Shown: piece by piece, positions 32,001-40,969 of the stretch
Numbering within the stretch: position 1 is the first letter of the stretch
Layout: each line of letters begins with the position of its first letter
Source of the DNA: Brienomyrus brachyistius
Taxonomy: Eukaryota; Chordata; Actinopteri; Osteoglossiformes; Mormyridae
NCBI RefSeq assembly: GCF_023856365.1
Contig: NC_064548.1
Span: 17,656,461 to 17,720,460, forward strand
Reading direction: 5' to 3'
Length of the DNA stretch: 64,000 nucleotides
Notes under the pieces: generated by a model
The model's database searches: none
Told to the model about the DNA's origin: nothing
The model's input: only the letters and a program-made list of their open reading frames with translations
Made by a program: the position numbers and the translations under genes

Positions 32001-34111
32001 TTTCACAGCACAAGGCTGACTTCAAACAGAGATCCACACAGAGGCCTCTTTGCAAGGGTGCCGGCAACAGCCAGGAGGAGATTTGTACGGCAAGAAAGCG
32101 GAAACAGTCTGAAAGGCCTGGAGCAAGTGCCTGTGAACTGGATGAGAGAAAGCAGCTCCCAGGCTTGGGGGCCTCCAGCGAAACACTGCCTGAGTTGCGT
32201 AAACCAACAGAGGTGAAAATTAAACAAAAGAAAGAGACGACAAACTGCACAGAGGTACATGGTACAATAAATGGATGGACGGAAAAACTTATTTCTGTAG
32301 AAAATAAGGAGGTGGAGAGTAGACTTAGCACGCCCGTTAAAGTTAAAAATAACAAAGACGCATGGGTGGTGAGTCATCCCGGTGAAGATGTGCAAACACC
32401 GAAAAAGGGGCTGCCATCAGGTTTTAAAAGCCTGAAAGAGGTGAGCCAGGACAACACATCATGCATCTCTTCAGCTTACAAGAGAAAATCTTCTTCCAGC
32501 TCTAATTTGACCCCAGACACATCTGCAGTAGTTTCTGAAGTTTGTTCTGGAAGAGAAGGACAGAAGAAAGGCACAGAATGCAAAGAGAAAGGGACAAAAG
32601 TTGTGTCTGAAGTGGCAGGAAGACGACAAGAAGGATTAGTAAGAGAACAAGTGGGTCTGGTACATTTAGTGACAGAGGTGTTGACTGAACAGGCAGAGTC
32701 AGTGTTGGACATTGAGAGAACACATAAAATGTCTCCGATAGTAAGCAGGTCTCTAATGCTCTCGGAGAGGAGGGCTGATGCTGATTCCTTCAGATCAGGG
32801 AAGAAGACCACTGTCATGATTAATGTCCTACCAGAGGCAAGCAGTTCTAGGCATAAACTAGAGGAGAGCAGTTTGGATCAGAATCACGACAAAACACAAA
32901 ACCATGAGAGTGAACCATTGGTAGATGAGTTTGAATCCAGTGCAAAAGCAGAATCAAGTAAAGGTTCAACATTTGGGGAGAAGAGTAGAAGTGGGGCTGA
33001 GGGCAAAGATGATGGTGAAAGTGAGACAAGCAGTGATGAGGAGAGTGACGAAGGTGTTCAGAAGAAGCACACAGCCAGCAGGAGAGTGATGATCACCGGT
33101 GACCCAGAAGAAGGCGTGGATACAGAAGAGGGTGAGACTGAGAAGCCAGAGAGTGAGGATGAAGAAGAAGATGCAGAAGATAGCAAAGAAAGTGAAGCTG
33201 CAGCACCAGAGAGTGAAGAGCAGTCACAGAGTGAGACTGAGAAGATGGGAGAGATGTTGGATGGGATGTCTGCAGAAGAGGAGGAAGATGATGGGGAGGA
33301 GTCTGGAGAGGAAGAGGAAGATAAAAGTGAAAGTGGAGGAGAGGAAGAGGATGAGGAAGACAGTGATGAAGAGGAGAGTATTGATGTGGAACAGGAGGGA
33401 ATTGAAGAAGATGAGAATGAGAGTGATGTTGGAGAGGAAGTGGAGGGTGATGAAGAAGGTGAAGAGAGCGGTGATGAAAAGGAGAGTGATGAAGAAGATG
33501 GGAATGAGAGTGTTGGTGATGATGAAGAGGAGGGAGATGTGGAGGAGACTGATGGTGAGGAGGGAGAGGATGGAGATGAGGAGGAGAGTGGTGGTGAGGA
33601 GGAAGAGGAGGAGAGTGGTGGTGAGGAGGAAGAGGATGGAGATGAGGAGGAGAGTGGTGGTGAGGAAGAGGAGGAGAGTGGTGGTGAGGAGGAAGAGGAT
33701 GCAGAAGAGGAAATGGACCATGAACTTTCAGTGGGTGAAGAAGATGAGGAATCAGGTGAAGAAGAAACAGAGGAGAGTGGTGGTGAAGACGAGGAAGATG
33801 AGAAAGAGGACGATGAAGAAGGAGAAGATGTGGAAGAAGAGGATAGCGAAAATGAAAGTGAGCATGAGGAAGCAGAGGATGAAGAAAATGAGGAGAAAGA
33901 AGGAAAAGTAAAAGAGGAAATGGAGGAAGTATCAATGGGAAAGAGAAAAAAGGGTAAAGAGAGACAGAAATCCAGATCAGCAGCGCCCGTCTTTAAGAGC
34001 AAGCCAGGCAGTCTGCACGCCAGAGGCAGGCGGAGAGCAGCAGAGAGCCGCTCGCAGGACTCCCAGCAGTTCTGGAACAATGTTCTGCCTCAGTACCTGA
34101 ATCTGAAGTGA
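22991..34111 (+). CDS. rpgr: X-linked retinitis pigmentosa GTPase regulator, ORF15-type (13 coding exons)
   Basis: Joining 22991-23021, 23355-23480, 23666-23758, 25093-25155, 26621-26779, 27282-27431, 27534-27692, 27970-28125, 28340-28464, 28583-28774, 29284-29461, 30415-30503 and 31865-34111 gives one open frame of about 1255 aa, every junction GT-AG with matching phase. Residues 1 to about 365 are RCC1-like repeats (GxLYxFGxNxxGQLGLG and CGxxHTxxxT patterns) forming the propeller that in mammals binds RPGRIP1, PDE6D and ciliary cargo partners. Exon borders match human RPGR as I recall it. Residues 366-507 are a linker. From residue 508 the terminal exon is polar, then Glu/Gly/Ser-rich (about 930-1195), then basic, ending [13 protein letters not shown], close to the human ORF15 end. 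The protein acts at the photoreceptor connecting cilium. Extra small exons between 30503 and 31865 cannot be excluded. Zebrafish has two rpgr copies; this is one with an ORF15-type end. Confidence 0.95.
23355..23480 (+). CDS. rpgr: rpgr coding exon 2
   Basis: The acceptor CCACCAACAG precedes [15 protein letters not shown]. The exon ends DEHTALIT plus one base before GTGCTG, a weaker donor. It begins the first RCC1-like blade. Confidence 0.93.
23666..23758 (+). CDS. rpgr: rpgr coding exon 3
   Basis: After the acceptor ACTCCCAG the exon encodes [19 protein letters not shown] and ends KPTCVK plus one base before GTTAGT. It is a typical RCC1 repeat segment. Confidence 0.95.
25093..25155 (+). CDS. 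rpgr: rpgr coding exon 4 (donor embedded in a 41-bp minisatellite)
   Basis: This 63-nt exon encodes [21 protein letters not shown] plus one base. It starts after TTTTTGTCCAAG and ends at CACGT|GTAAGTTTG. Its last 24 bp and the donor are the first unit of a 17-copy tandem array running into the intron. Only this first donor keeps the frame with exon 5 without meeting a stop. Confidence 0.93.
25132..25820 (+). repeat. 41-bp minisatellite, 17 units, each with an rpgr exon-4 end and 5' splice site
   Basis: The unit is 24 bp of exon 4 (GGAGTCACACACTGGTATAC plus ACGT) joined to GTAAGTTTGTGGTGGGC from the intron. Unit starts are 41 bp apart, with one 2-bp deletion near 25630. All 17 units keep GTAAGTTT exactly, while the exon-derived and distal parts vary (for example TGGAATCACACGCTCGTATA). 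The array fills the start of rpgr intron 4. Confidence 0.95.
26621..26779 (+). CDS. rpgr: rpgr coding exon 5
   Basis: The acceptor TTCTTGCTTTCAG leads to [19 protein letters not shown], and the exon ends STSAALT plus one base before GTACGT. It corresponds to the human segment with [17 protein letters not shown]. Confidence 0.95.
27282..27431 (+). CDS. rpgr: rpgr coding exon 6
   Basis: The exon encodes [19 protein letters not shown] and ends [10 protein letters not shown] plus one base before GTACGA. It is an RCC1 repeat, with the same borders as the human exon carrying LFMWGDNSEGQIG. Confidence 0.95.
27534..27692 (+). CDS. rpgr: rpgr coding exon 7
   Basis: The acceptor CTTACGTTTCAG precedes [18 protein letters not shown], and the exon ends [11 protein letters not shown] plus one base before GTAGGA. 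It is an RCC1 repeat. The following intron contains a run of 25 C at 27824-27848. Confidence 0.94.
27824..27848 (+). repeat. Poly(C) tract, 25 C, rpgr intron 7
   Basis: An uninterrupted run of C 121 bases upstream of the exon 8 acceptor. It is likely to be length-variable and error-prone in sequencing. Confidence 0.9.
27970..28125 (+). CDS. rpgr: rpgr coding exon 8
   Basis: The acceptor GCCACGCCCAG precedes [18 protein letters not shown], and the exon ends [10 protein letters not shown] plus one base before GTAAGC. It is an RCC1 repeat. Confidence 0.95.
28340..28464 (+). CDS. rpgr: rpgr coding exon 9
   Basis: The exon encodes [19 protein letters not shown] and ends KYHVRS in phase 0 before GTAAGT. 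It corresponds to human [17 protein letters not shown]. Confidence 0.95.
28583..28774 (+). CDS. rpgr: rpgr coding exon 10, end of the RCC1-like domain
   Basis: The exon starts [14 protein letters not shown], closing the propeller, and ends [11 protein letters not shown] in phase 0 before GTGGGT. Human RPGR has [11 protein letters not shown] and SARMRRRER at the same places, which fixes the border. Confidence 0.94.
28914..29224 (+). mobile_element. tRNA-derived SINE with TGGA tail, rpgr intron 10
   Basis: It starts GCATGGTAGTGCTGTGGTTA, followed by ACCTCTGGGACCTGGGTTTG (Pol III box-like) and GTGTGGAGTTTGCATGTTCT, and ends in (ATGG)n. It is a divergent member of the family best seen at 48376-48732. 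Confidence 0.85.
29284..29461 (+). CDS. rpgr: rpgr coding exon 11 (linker)
   Basis: The acceptor CATTTTTAG precedes [20 protein letters not shown], and the exon ends RTIPSRT plus one base before GTATCT. It is poorly conserved and was chosen for splice sites and phase. The human exon begins at a similar ERSPDSF sequence. Confidence 0.8.
29669..30195 (+). repeat. 17-bp minisatellite in rpgr intron 11 (about 31 units)
   Basis: Units alternate between two types, CTGAAATTGGTTACATT and CTGAATTTGGTTGCATT, in a loose higher-order pattern. The array is confined to the intron between 29461 and 30415. Confidence 0.93.
30415..30503 (+). CDS. rpgr: rpgr coding exon 12 (linker)
   Basis: The acceptor TGTCTTTCAG precedes [17 protein letters not shown], an acidic linker that ends in phase 0 before GTAAGTG. 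The phases agree with exons 11 and 13. Confidence 0.75.
30732..30746 (+). promoter_or_regulatory. CTCF-like motif in rpgr intron 12
   Basis: GCAGCAGATGGCGCT matches the CTCF core pattern CCASYAGRKGGCRSY at 14 of 15 positions. It lies outside recognised repeats. Binding is inferred only. Confidence 0.35.
31007..31072 (+). repeat. 21-bp tandem repeat, three units, rpgr intron 12
   Basis: GAGTTCCTGTTCTTCAATGA is repeated three times with a 21-bp period. Confidence 0.85.
31865..34111 (+). CDS. rpgr: rpgr terminal exon, ORF15 equivalent (Glu/Gly/Ser-rich, basic C-terminus)
   Basis: This exon adds 748 residues. A branch-point-like CTAAC (31815-31819), a long pyrimidine tract and the first following AG (31863-31864) put the start at [10 protein letters not shown] in phase 0. 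An in-frame ATG at 31850 lies upstream of the acceptor and is not the start. The first 420 or so residues are polar and poorly conserved. Roughly 33140-33930 encodes [13 protein letters not shown] acidic repeats on an almost pure purine strand. In mammals such repeats are glutamylated by TTLL5, which binds the basic C-terminal domain; here that domain is rich in Lys and Arg and ends [13 protein letters not shown]. The human version is the mutation hotspot for X-linked retinitis pigmentosa. Confidence 0.93.
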   Translation, partial: DVKGVKRHDLGDGSRHPEGRLVPMERDAGLTLQQALSPGARHVPHLSQHKADFKQRSTQRPLCKGAGNSQEEICTARKRKQSERPGASACELDERKQLPGLGASSETLPELRKPTEVKIKQKKETTNCTEVHGTINGWTEKLISVENKEVESRLSTPVKVKNNKDAWVVSHPGEDVQTPKKGLPSGFKSLKEVSQDNTSCISSAYKRKSSSSSNLTPDTSAVVSEVCSGREGQKKGTECKEKGTKVVSEVAGRRQEGLVREQVGLVHLVTEVLTEQAESVLDIERTHKMSPIVSRSLMLSERRADADSFRSGKKTTVMINVLPEASSSRHKLEESSLDQNHDKTQNHESEPLVDEFESSAKAESSKGSTFGEKSRSGAEGKDDGESETSSDEESDEGVQKKHTASRRVMITGDPEEGVDTEEGETEKPESEDEEEDAEDSKESEAAAPESEEQSQSETEKMGEMLDGMSAEEEEDDGEESGEEEEDKSESGGEEEDEEDSDEEESIDVEQEGIEEDENESDVGEEVEGDEEGEESGDEKESDEEDGNESVGDDEEEGDVEETDGEEGEDGDEEESGGEEEEEESGGEEEEDGDEEESGGEEEEESGGEEEEDAEEEMDHELSVGEEDEESGEEETEESGGEDEEDEKEDDEEGEDVEEEDSENESEHEEAEDEENEEKEGKVKEEMEEVSMGKRKKGKERQKSRSAAPVFKSKPGSLHARGRRRAAESRSQDSQQFWNNVLPQYLNLK
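33140..33930 (+). repeat. rpgr: Purine-rich acidic repeat tract in rpgr ORF15
   Basis: The plus strand here is nearly all A and G, built from degenerate GAGGAAGAGGAGAGTGGTGGT-like units of 18-45 bp. Several near-identical copies lie at 33570-33710. It encodes the Glu/Gly/Ser-rich repeats of RPGR. Because it has few T on the plus strand, most other frames, including those on the minus strand, also lack stop codons. Confidence 0.9.
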
Positions 34112-34353
34112 AGAGGTGCCGTTCCAGACCACAGCATTGGTGCCATATTCGGGGCGTCACCCCTCCTGTACTGAGTGCTTCAGGTCTCAGCAAACAAAGA
34201 CTCTGTATATTATGGAAGTTTTCCTTCCTCCAGCTCAGTGTTTTCCCCAGTATTATAGTTTGGCTTTGCCTGCCACTGCATACTTCTGTAAATATGTATT
34301 TATGTATACTTTTAAGTAAAATGACATTCAAATCTGTTTTCTTGTTTTGTTTT

Positions 34354-34699
34354 CCATCCATCCATCCATTTTCCAAACCGCTTATCCTACTGGGTCGCAG
34401 GGGGTCCAGAGCCTATCCCGGAAGCAATGGGCACGAGGCAGAGAACAACCCAGGATGGGGCGCCAGCCCATCACAGGGCACACTCACACACCAGTCACTC
34501 ACACGGGCAATTTAGCAACTCCAATTAGCCTCAGCATGTTTTTGGACTGTGGGGGGAATCCAGAGTACCCGGAGGAAACCCCACGACGACATGGGGAGAA
34601 CATGCAAACTCCGCACACATGTGACCCAGGCGGAGACTCGAACCCGGGCCACAGAGGTATGAGGTAACAGTGCTAACCACTGCACCACCATGCCACCCC
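34354..34699 (-). mobile_element. Near full-length tRNA-derived SINE downstream of rpgr
   Basis: It is in reverse orientation. CCATCCATCCATCCATTTTC and AAACCGCTTATCCTACTGGG form the 3' end, and TGCTAACCACTGCACCACCA at the right is the complement of the A-box head. An imperfect TTGTTTTGTTTT-like direct repeat flanks it. It begins about 240 bp after the rpgr stop and may be part of the rpgr 3' UTR. Confidence 0.88.
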
Positions 34700-34789
34700 T
34701 TGTTTCTTTTTACATTCATGTATTTGTTGTGTTTATTAATGTTGCTTTCGAAACAGATACAAAAATTCATTCAAATACAACAATAGTTT

Positions 34790-34945
34790 TTATTAGTATG
34801 GATTTATTAGTACTAATACTGTAGGCTAAGCTAAACTATGATGTTAGGTTAGGTGTACTGTATAAAAATACATTTTTTCCTTACGATATTTTCGCCTTAT
34901 GATAGATTTATCAGAACGTAACCCCATCATAACCCAGGGAGCATC
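34790..34945 (+). repeat. Dispersed AT-rich repeat with GGTTAGGTGTACTGTA motif
   Basis: It contains TAGGCTAAGCTA, GTTAGGTTAGGTGTACTGTA and AACGTAACCCCATCATAA. A related reverse-oriented copy with TACAGTACACCTAACCTAAC is at about 8730-8900. The type of element is not known to me. Confidence 0.55.
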
Positions 34946-35948
34946 TGCACCTTCTCTCATTTTTCTCACTTTGACTTGCCTTCGTGGATCTTGTGTTGTT
35001 GCTCGTAAACCACTTTATAGTCCCTGGAGCTCAGAACTAGAGTCGACACCAGATGTCCTTTAGTCGAGCCAAAGCTCAGACATGAAGCCCTTAGCAAATG
35101 TGTGGAGAGACCCGAAGATTGCGGTTCCCCATCCAATCTAGCATCCAATTTGACAGAGGTTGCATGCAAGAAAGGAGAAACTGGCCAGATGCAGAGAGCT
35201 GATGGAGGGGATGCCGGAGAAGATTTGCAGCTGAAATAAGTGCTGAAGATTGCTGAAAATATCCAATGTTTGAATAATGTGATATAAATTTTAAAAACAT
35301 TTTCACTTTGTCATTATGGCGTATTATGTGTTGGAAGAATAAAAACAGAATCGATACAATGCATCACAGTTTAGAAAAAGCAATGGGGTCTGTGTATTTT
35401 CTGAAGTAATATCTTAAAATGGAAATGTTATGCTTCTTTCAAAGTAAAGCATTCTCATTAATTAAGGGCTATCTATCTATAGAATCCAACGACAAAGATT
35501 ATCTATAAAGCAATACAGTATATTTGAATTCAATTGATTCTTAAGTATACTGTAATCCTTTTTCTTACCCTAATCATGGGAGGATGGAGAAATTGATGAA
35601 ATGATACAGTTATTCTGTCAAATTCGTTTTGTGCCCTTATTCCACAGGTGGTTCCAGTACTCGCAAATTGTTGAGCTCAGTGAAGCTGAGATTGATTTCT
35701 TTGTTCAGATGGAGCTGCCTCGCTGAAACCAGTTACAGACCAGTTGATTTAAGAGATTTTTCAGACTCCATTTTACAGGAGACGATTGCATGTACCTCAG
35801 GTCTTGTCCGATATGTCATTTATCTGGGCAGAACTGGTTTTATCTTGATTGTGACAGTTACATAATGGCATGAAAGGGATATGTGATGAGATATAGACCA
35901 GTCAAACATGCCAGCAAGTCCATCCTGAGAACATCAGGCGAGCATCAT

Positions 35949-36031
35949 AGTTCCTGCTCATGTTCCTTGTTCCTGATCGTGTTCCTTGTTCCTGCTCATG
36001 TTCCTTGTTCCCGCTCATGTTCCTTGTTCCT
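35949..36031 (+). repeat. 20-bp tandem repeat, four units
   Basis: Units of the form TTCCTGCTCATGTTCCTTG occur four times with small differences (GATCGTG, CCGCTCATG). Confidence 0.85.
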
Positions 36032-36164
36032 GATGTCCATATGCGGTACATCTGTGTGATTCGCTTCCTCCCTGATTACATGGACTCAGTCTTCTTGTAT
36101 TTAGAGTTTTCCATTTTTTACTGACTTCCCTCCCAAAATAACAATGTTTTTTGTCATGAAGCTC

Positions 36165-36290
36165 CACCTACAATTGTCCCTGGAGTAAGGGCCTTGCTCA
36201 AGAGACCAGTGGTGACCACTGGATTTGAACCAGCAGCCTTTGGATCATAGGTACATAGTCTTAAGCCACACACTGCATTTTAGAAGGCCT
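36165..36290 (-). mobile_element. tRNA-derived SINE fragment (second family)
   Basis: GGATTTGAACCAGCAGCCTT is the complement of a B-box segment (GGCTGCTGGTTCAAATCC). The sequence around it resembles the copies at 123 and 56150. Confidence 0.55.
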
Positions 36291-38934
36291 TAGTTTGGCC
36301 AGCAAGATACCCCAGATTTACCACAGGACGATAACATGGAAAAATTACGATGAATTAATTAATACCCAGAATTAGGTTTAGATATTTAGAGATTTGCTAT
36401 TCACAGACCCCCATGGCAGACCAAAATTCAGGACCCTAAAAACTGGGGATTTTCAACAGACACGTGCAAAATCATTAGTCAACTGTCAAAAAATACTTGG
36501 AAATAGTGCTTATTTTTTGACAAAACTATTTGGATGTAGACCCGTTTTAAACCAAATTTACAGTAATTAAAGACCAATGTTTGGGCCCAAAGCCAGAAGT
36601 GAATTTCATGGGATGTCCAGCAAGCTCATGAATAGGAAGGGTTCAAACTCACAATTTTATTACATGTCGCTGTGCCTGTTGTAAGCTCTAGTCAAGGACA
36701 TGACTCATTTTGCCAAATACATCATTTGGTTTTCTTCTATAAAAAGCTGCATTGCTCATTTATACAGTATAACTGCATGGTTCAGCACGCCATGGCTCAA
36801 CACCAGTGGAACTGGACAGCTCCATGTACCTCGCAGTCAGCATTCCCCTATAAACTCTTTGCAATGTATTCAGGTGAATTTTATTTTTTATTCTTTATTT
36901 TATTCATATATCTATTCAGCATGAACTCAGATTTGTATGTCGTGATGCAAAATACAGCAACACCGAAAAGCGTCCATACAATTAATACCGTCACTGATGC
37001 TTCCTCTCTGTAAGTGGATCAACATCGACTCGGCTTTCCGCAGAAAAATATCACCTGCTGCCAGCAGAGGGAGTATCAGACTTTTCCTAATCCTTTCGCC
37101 TCTTCCTCTTTCTCTGAATACGTACAAGGTTTCTACCACCCAAAGTACCTTTTTGATGTTGTCAGTTCCTCGCAGATCAAGGAATGTGCTGAATTACCAT
37201 CTCTTTATTTAAAATCCCTACGCACTTAATATATTTATGCACAATACACCAAATGCTGTATATCAGGGAGGGGTAAGAGTGACCGGGGCTGCACTGTCTG
37301 CGCGTAGATATCTGGGTTAGCTGGCTAAGTTTCAGGATATTTTAGCAGAAACCTCGGATTCTGGTCCGTCTTAGCGTTCTCAGGCCTTATCCTGACGTGC
37401 ATGCCTATTTCTGCTTGATCCTGGCCATTAAAATAACCGCAGCCATACACTTCGCCAGAAATGGCGATCTCGAAGATGGGGGGGATGGGGGGGGGGGGGG
37501 GGGTGGTGCTTAATCAAGGAGTTTTGAGAGATAGTTAAAAACCTATTAAAGTATTCAATCACAAATCAGTAACTTACATTGTAATATAGGTTCATTAGGC
37601 AAGGAAAGTTACGCATCAAATTACTAAGACTGTATACTCCGCATGTGACTTGCCGTTGTCGGCCACTGTTTTTAGGGCTGATATATGTACTTGTATTATT
37701 TTTAGCACCACATTTCTTCACACAAAGCGCTTCTGCAAATCTATTGCCTTTGCTGCCATAAGAAAGGATTTTAATGCCCTTAAGCTATTGTTAAACAAGT
37801 CCATCAAGTTTCTTGGCTGAATATCTGTCAAAACAATCAAAAAGCATTTATTTGCAATAGTAGGCAATCTGATTAAATGAATTATTGCACTTAAAACATA
37901 AATGCACCTTAACTTCTGATATTTAGATTCTTATGTCATTATAATGTCAGATGTGCCGTGGACTGTACCCACATGCCCTTCAAGGCACCTTTAGTGCAAC
38001 ATGAAGATTTTGTGAACAGAAAATCATTTTTCATCCTAAATGTACACGTTGACCTAACCTGCAAGCATCAGCATTGCCACACATCCTGTACAACATGGGA
38101 CATTCTACATGGCAAAATGAAATATTGTGCCCAGTTACGGAACGTACAATGATCCCCCCCCACCCTAGCAACTACTTTTATTGTCACACAGTGAAACTCT
38201 TGTGCCACAGTTGCAGGGGAGGAGACAGTTGCATCGGGGGACAGGACAGAAAGAGCCATCCAATACGAGACACGACAATGCAATATAAAAAGGAAAGAAC
38301 AACCAACAATGAATAAAAGAAGTGTTACATTAACTACAGTGTGCAATAGAACACAGTGGGAGGACAGATGCGGGTCGTGGCTGTTTAGCGAGCAACAGCT
38401 GCTGGAAAACGAGGTAGTTAAAGATTGTTGCTTTGAAAATTAAAGCACAGAGCAACCAAACAGTTTTCTAAGAAATCTTGTTTTGGGCATTGTAGGCAAG
38501 CACTAATGATGCTTACAGCAGCTGGTTCATCTTAATCCAGTGTCACTTTTGAGGGTCTGAACATGTGGCTTTATCTCTGGTCACTGGAAAACATGAATTA
38601 CTGCAATGTTTCCCGCAAGATTTCATAGGTCTCTTTCAGTATAACTGTGGTGCAGCCTCCTCAATGGAGCTGTAGCTGCCAGTCCCCAATCTGCCTTCCT
38701 TTACTTATGGCTATATATACTTACTTTTTACTTAATTAAGGGAGGCTCCTCTGCAGGGGACAATTCCTGCACTGCAATCCCACCACTGGTGCAGCCTTTT
38801 AAAAGTGCCTATACAGCACATTATGCTTAATTGTTAAGTCACTGTATAGCTCAGGGGTGTAGGGATTAGAGCCCATACCCAGTAGGATGAGATATCAAAT
38901 CCCTTGGTTGCCAGAGTAATAATAGCAGTGTAGG

Positions 38935-39960
38935 GCCATTGTGTGATGATTGCGGGAAGCGGCGATCGTCGGGCAGGCGAGCAAGGAAAAGGCGAACAGG
39001 CGAATACGGGGCAAAATGGGAGTTTAATTAAAGGACGGGGTGCAGGAAACATGGGACGCTAACTTACATCAATGACAGACAAAGGACTCAGGTAAGACAC
39101 GGACTGAAATACACAGGACTGATTGAAAATAATCGGACACAGCTGGGTACAATCGGGAAAGAACACGTGGGTAATCAGGGGGGCGTGGCACACACGAGGA
39201 TCGTACGAGCTGGGCGTGACAGAACCCCCCCCCCCCCCCCCCCTAAAGGCACGCACTCTGGGCGTGCCCCAGGGGAGGCGACGGACGAGACGAGGGAACC
39301 GGGACCTGAAAAACAAGAAAAACCATCAATGAGGCAGAGGGAACAGGACGGACAGACAGAACTGGCACAGGGGCATAAGCCAGGACAGGACGTGACAAAG
39401 GACAGGGAAGGCAGACAGACAGATAAGGAAAGGAGACATAGAGGGAACAGGCGGAACAAACGGGCCAGGAGTGAAAGGAGGGAACACTGGGGAACAAGGA
39501 GCAAAGCAGGGCGGAACAAAGCGAGGGGGGGCAGAGACAGGACGGACAAAGGCAGGAGCGCAGGGAGACAAGGAGGGGGAATAAAGGGGAGCCCGAGGGA
39601 GCCCCAGCGGGCGATGGGAGGTGGCCGGAGGGGCCGCAGCCAGCCGGGAGGCCGGAGTCGGAGGGGACCCCAGAAGGGCCGAGGAGGCCTGGCGAGGGAG
39701 CGAGGCAGGGGCCAGGGAGACAAGGAGGGGGAATAAAGGGGAGCCCGAGGGAGCCCCAGCGGGCGATGGGAGGTGGCCGGAGGGGCCGCAGCCAGCCGGG
39801 AGGCCGGAGTCGGAGGGGACCCCGGAGGGGCCGAGGAGGCCTGGCGAGGGAGCGAGGCAGGGGCCGGGAAGGGGACGAGGAAGTGATTTGGAAGTGATTT
39901 GGAAGTGATTTGCTTATCACTACTTGGTCTACTGCACGTTGGGACAACGTGCATTTGACG
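38935..39960 (-). repeat. GC-rich repeat block with poly(C) and a 152-bp tandem duplication
   Basis: The left part (TTTAATTAAAGGACGGGGTG, then CACGTGGGTAATCAGGGGG) resembles a terminal-repeat or retrotransposon-derived element in reverse orientation. It is followed by 18 C at about 39226-39243. The purine-rich right part contains two copies of a 152-bp unit (CAAGGAGGGGGAATAAAGGG at 39569 and 39721), then three GGAAGTGATTT units. Open frames of up to 259 aa on both strands have Pro/Arg/Gly-rich composition typical of biased sequence rather than genes. Confidence 0.6.
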
Positions 39961-40095
39961 TTCGCTGCAGACGTTGAGTTGACGTAAACCCGATGTGCAG
40001 ATGCACGTCCGGCCAACGTCTGCTAATGACGTTGGGCCGACGTTATGTCCGACGTTCTACCAACGTTGGGCCAACGTTAAATGTTAGCTGGGATA
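39930..40095. repeat. Cluster of ACGT-centred palindromes
   Basis: Self-complementary motifs such as AACGTTGGGCCAACGTT recur through this 165-bp stretch (ACGTTGGGACAACGT, GACGTTGGGCCGACGTT), ending TTAAATGTTAGCTGGG. It looks like the end of a dispersed foldback or DNA-transposon-type repeat, but I cannot name it. Confidence 0.5.
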
Positions 40096-40845
40096 TGCTT
40101 CACATGACTAAAATGCGATTGCCTCCAATCGCCCATTTAAACAGAAACAGTCACACGCACTTATATCCAACATGATGTTCTCCTGTTTTAAGTCACGCAG
40201 TTAAATCCGAGAACGGAGAATCCCGGATGTCGGTCATCAAGATTCATGCAATTCAGCCTATTTGTTTAGATGTTAATAATTACATTCCACACGTCAGCAA
40301 ACAAAGGTAATTCTGTGTCTGTTCTGGTTTTTGTCAAAATCACTGAAACAAAAGTGCCCTCGACACGTGTATTTCCTATTTATCCTATTGTAAGTGTATC
40401 CCTTCCATGAAAATATGGAATATACTCGGAAAAACTGGGTGCACTGGGTTTCAGGGGAACAGCGGCAGTCCACATAAACCGGATGGAGTTTCCATCCTTT
40501 TTACTTACTTTTATAAATCCCGAGGGTGCCATATTAAATCATCATAATCATTCAACGAAGGCAAATATAGCAGCTGAATATGCGATAATAGGCTTTTCTC
40601 CCCCTGGAGTAAGGTGATAGAGCCCAACCAGTCATTCATTCTGATAAGTAAATTCGTAAATAATAATAATAATAATAACTTTTATAATAAATGATTAGAC
40701 ATTGATATGGCTAACACAAGCCATATTTTCAAATATAATTAAATTTTCATGTTGCATTTTCTTCTGACCAGTAGGGGGTGCAATTGCACCCCCGGTAAAA
40801 TCGCCTATGGACTTAATCATATTTAGTGTTCGATATTAATTAATT

Positions 40846-40969
40846 CCATCCATCCATCCACTTTCCAAACCGCTTATCCTACTGGGTCGCGGGGGGTCCG
40901 GAGCCTATCCCGGAAGCAATGGGCAAGAGGAAGGGAACAACCCAGGATGGGGGGCCAGCCCATCGCATA
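40846..40969 (-). mobile_element. 5'-truncated SINE fragment with target-site duplication
   Basis: It starts with (CCAT)n and AAACCGCTTATCCTACTGGG and stops after GGGGCCAGCCCATCGC. It is flanked by ATATTAATTAATT and ATATTAACTAATT, a near-perfect 13-bp target-site duplication. Confidence 0.8.

Noticed and set aside
33058..34080. Long minus-strand Ser-rich and Leu/His-rich frames opposite ORF15
   Set aside because: They exist only because the purine-rich coding strand lacks stop codons on either strand; RPGR is the conserved frame.
39167..39954. Open frames of 189 aa (plus) and 259/257 aa (minus) in a GC-rich region
   Set aside because: Composition is Pro/Arg/Gly/Ser-rich on both strands and follows tandem duplication and poly(C); no domain or splice pattern.
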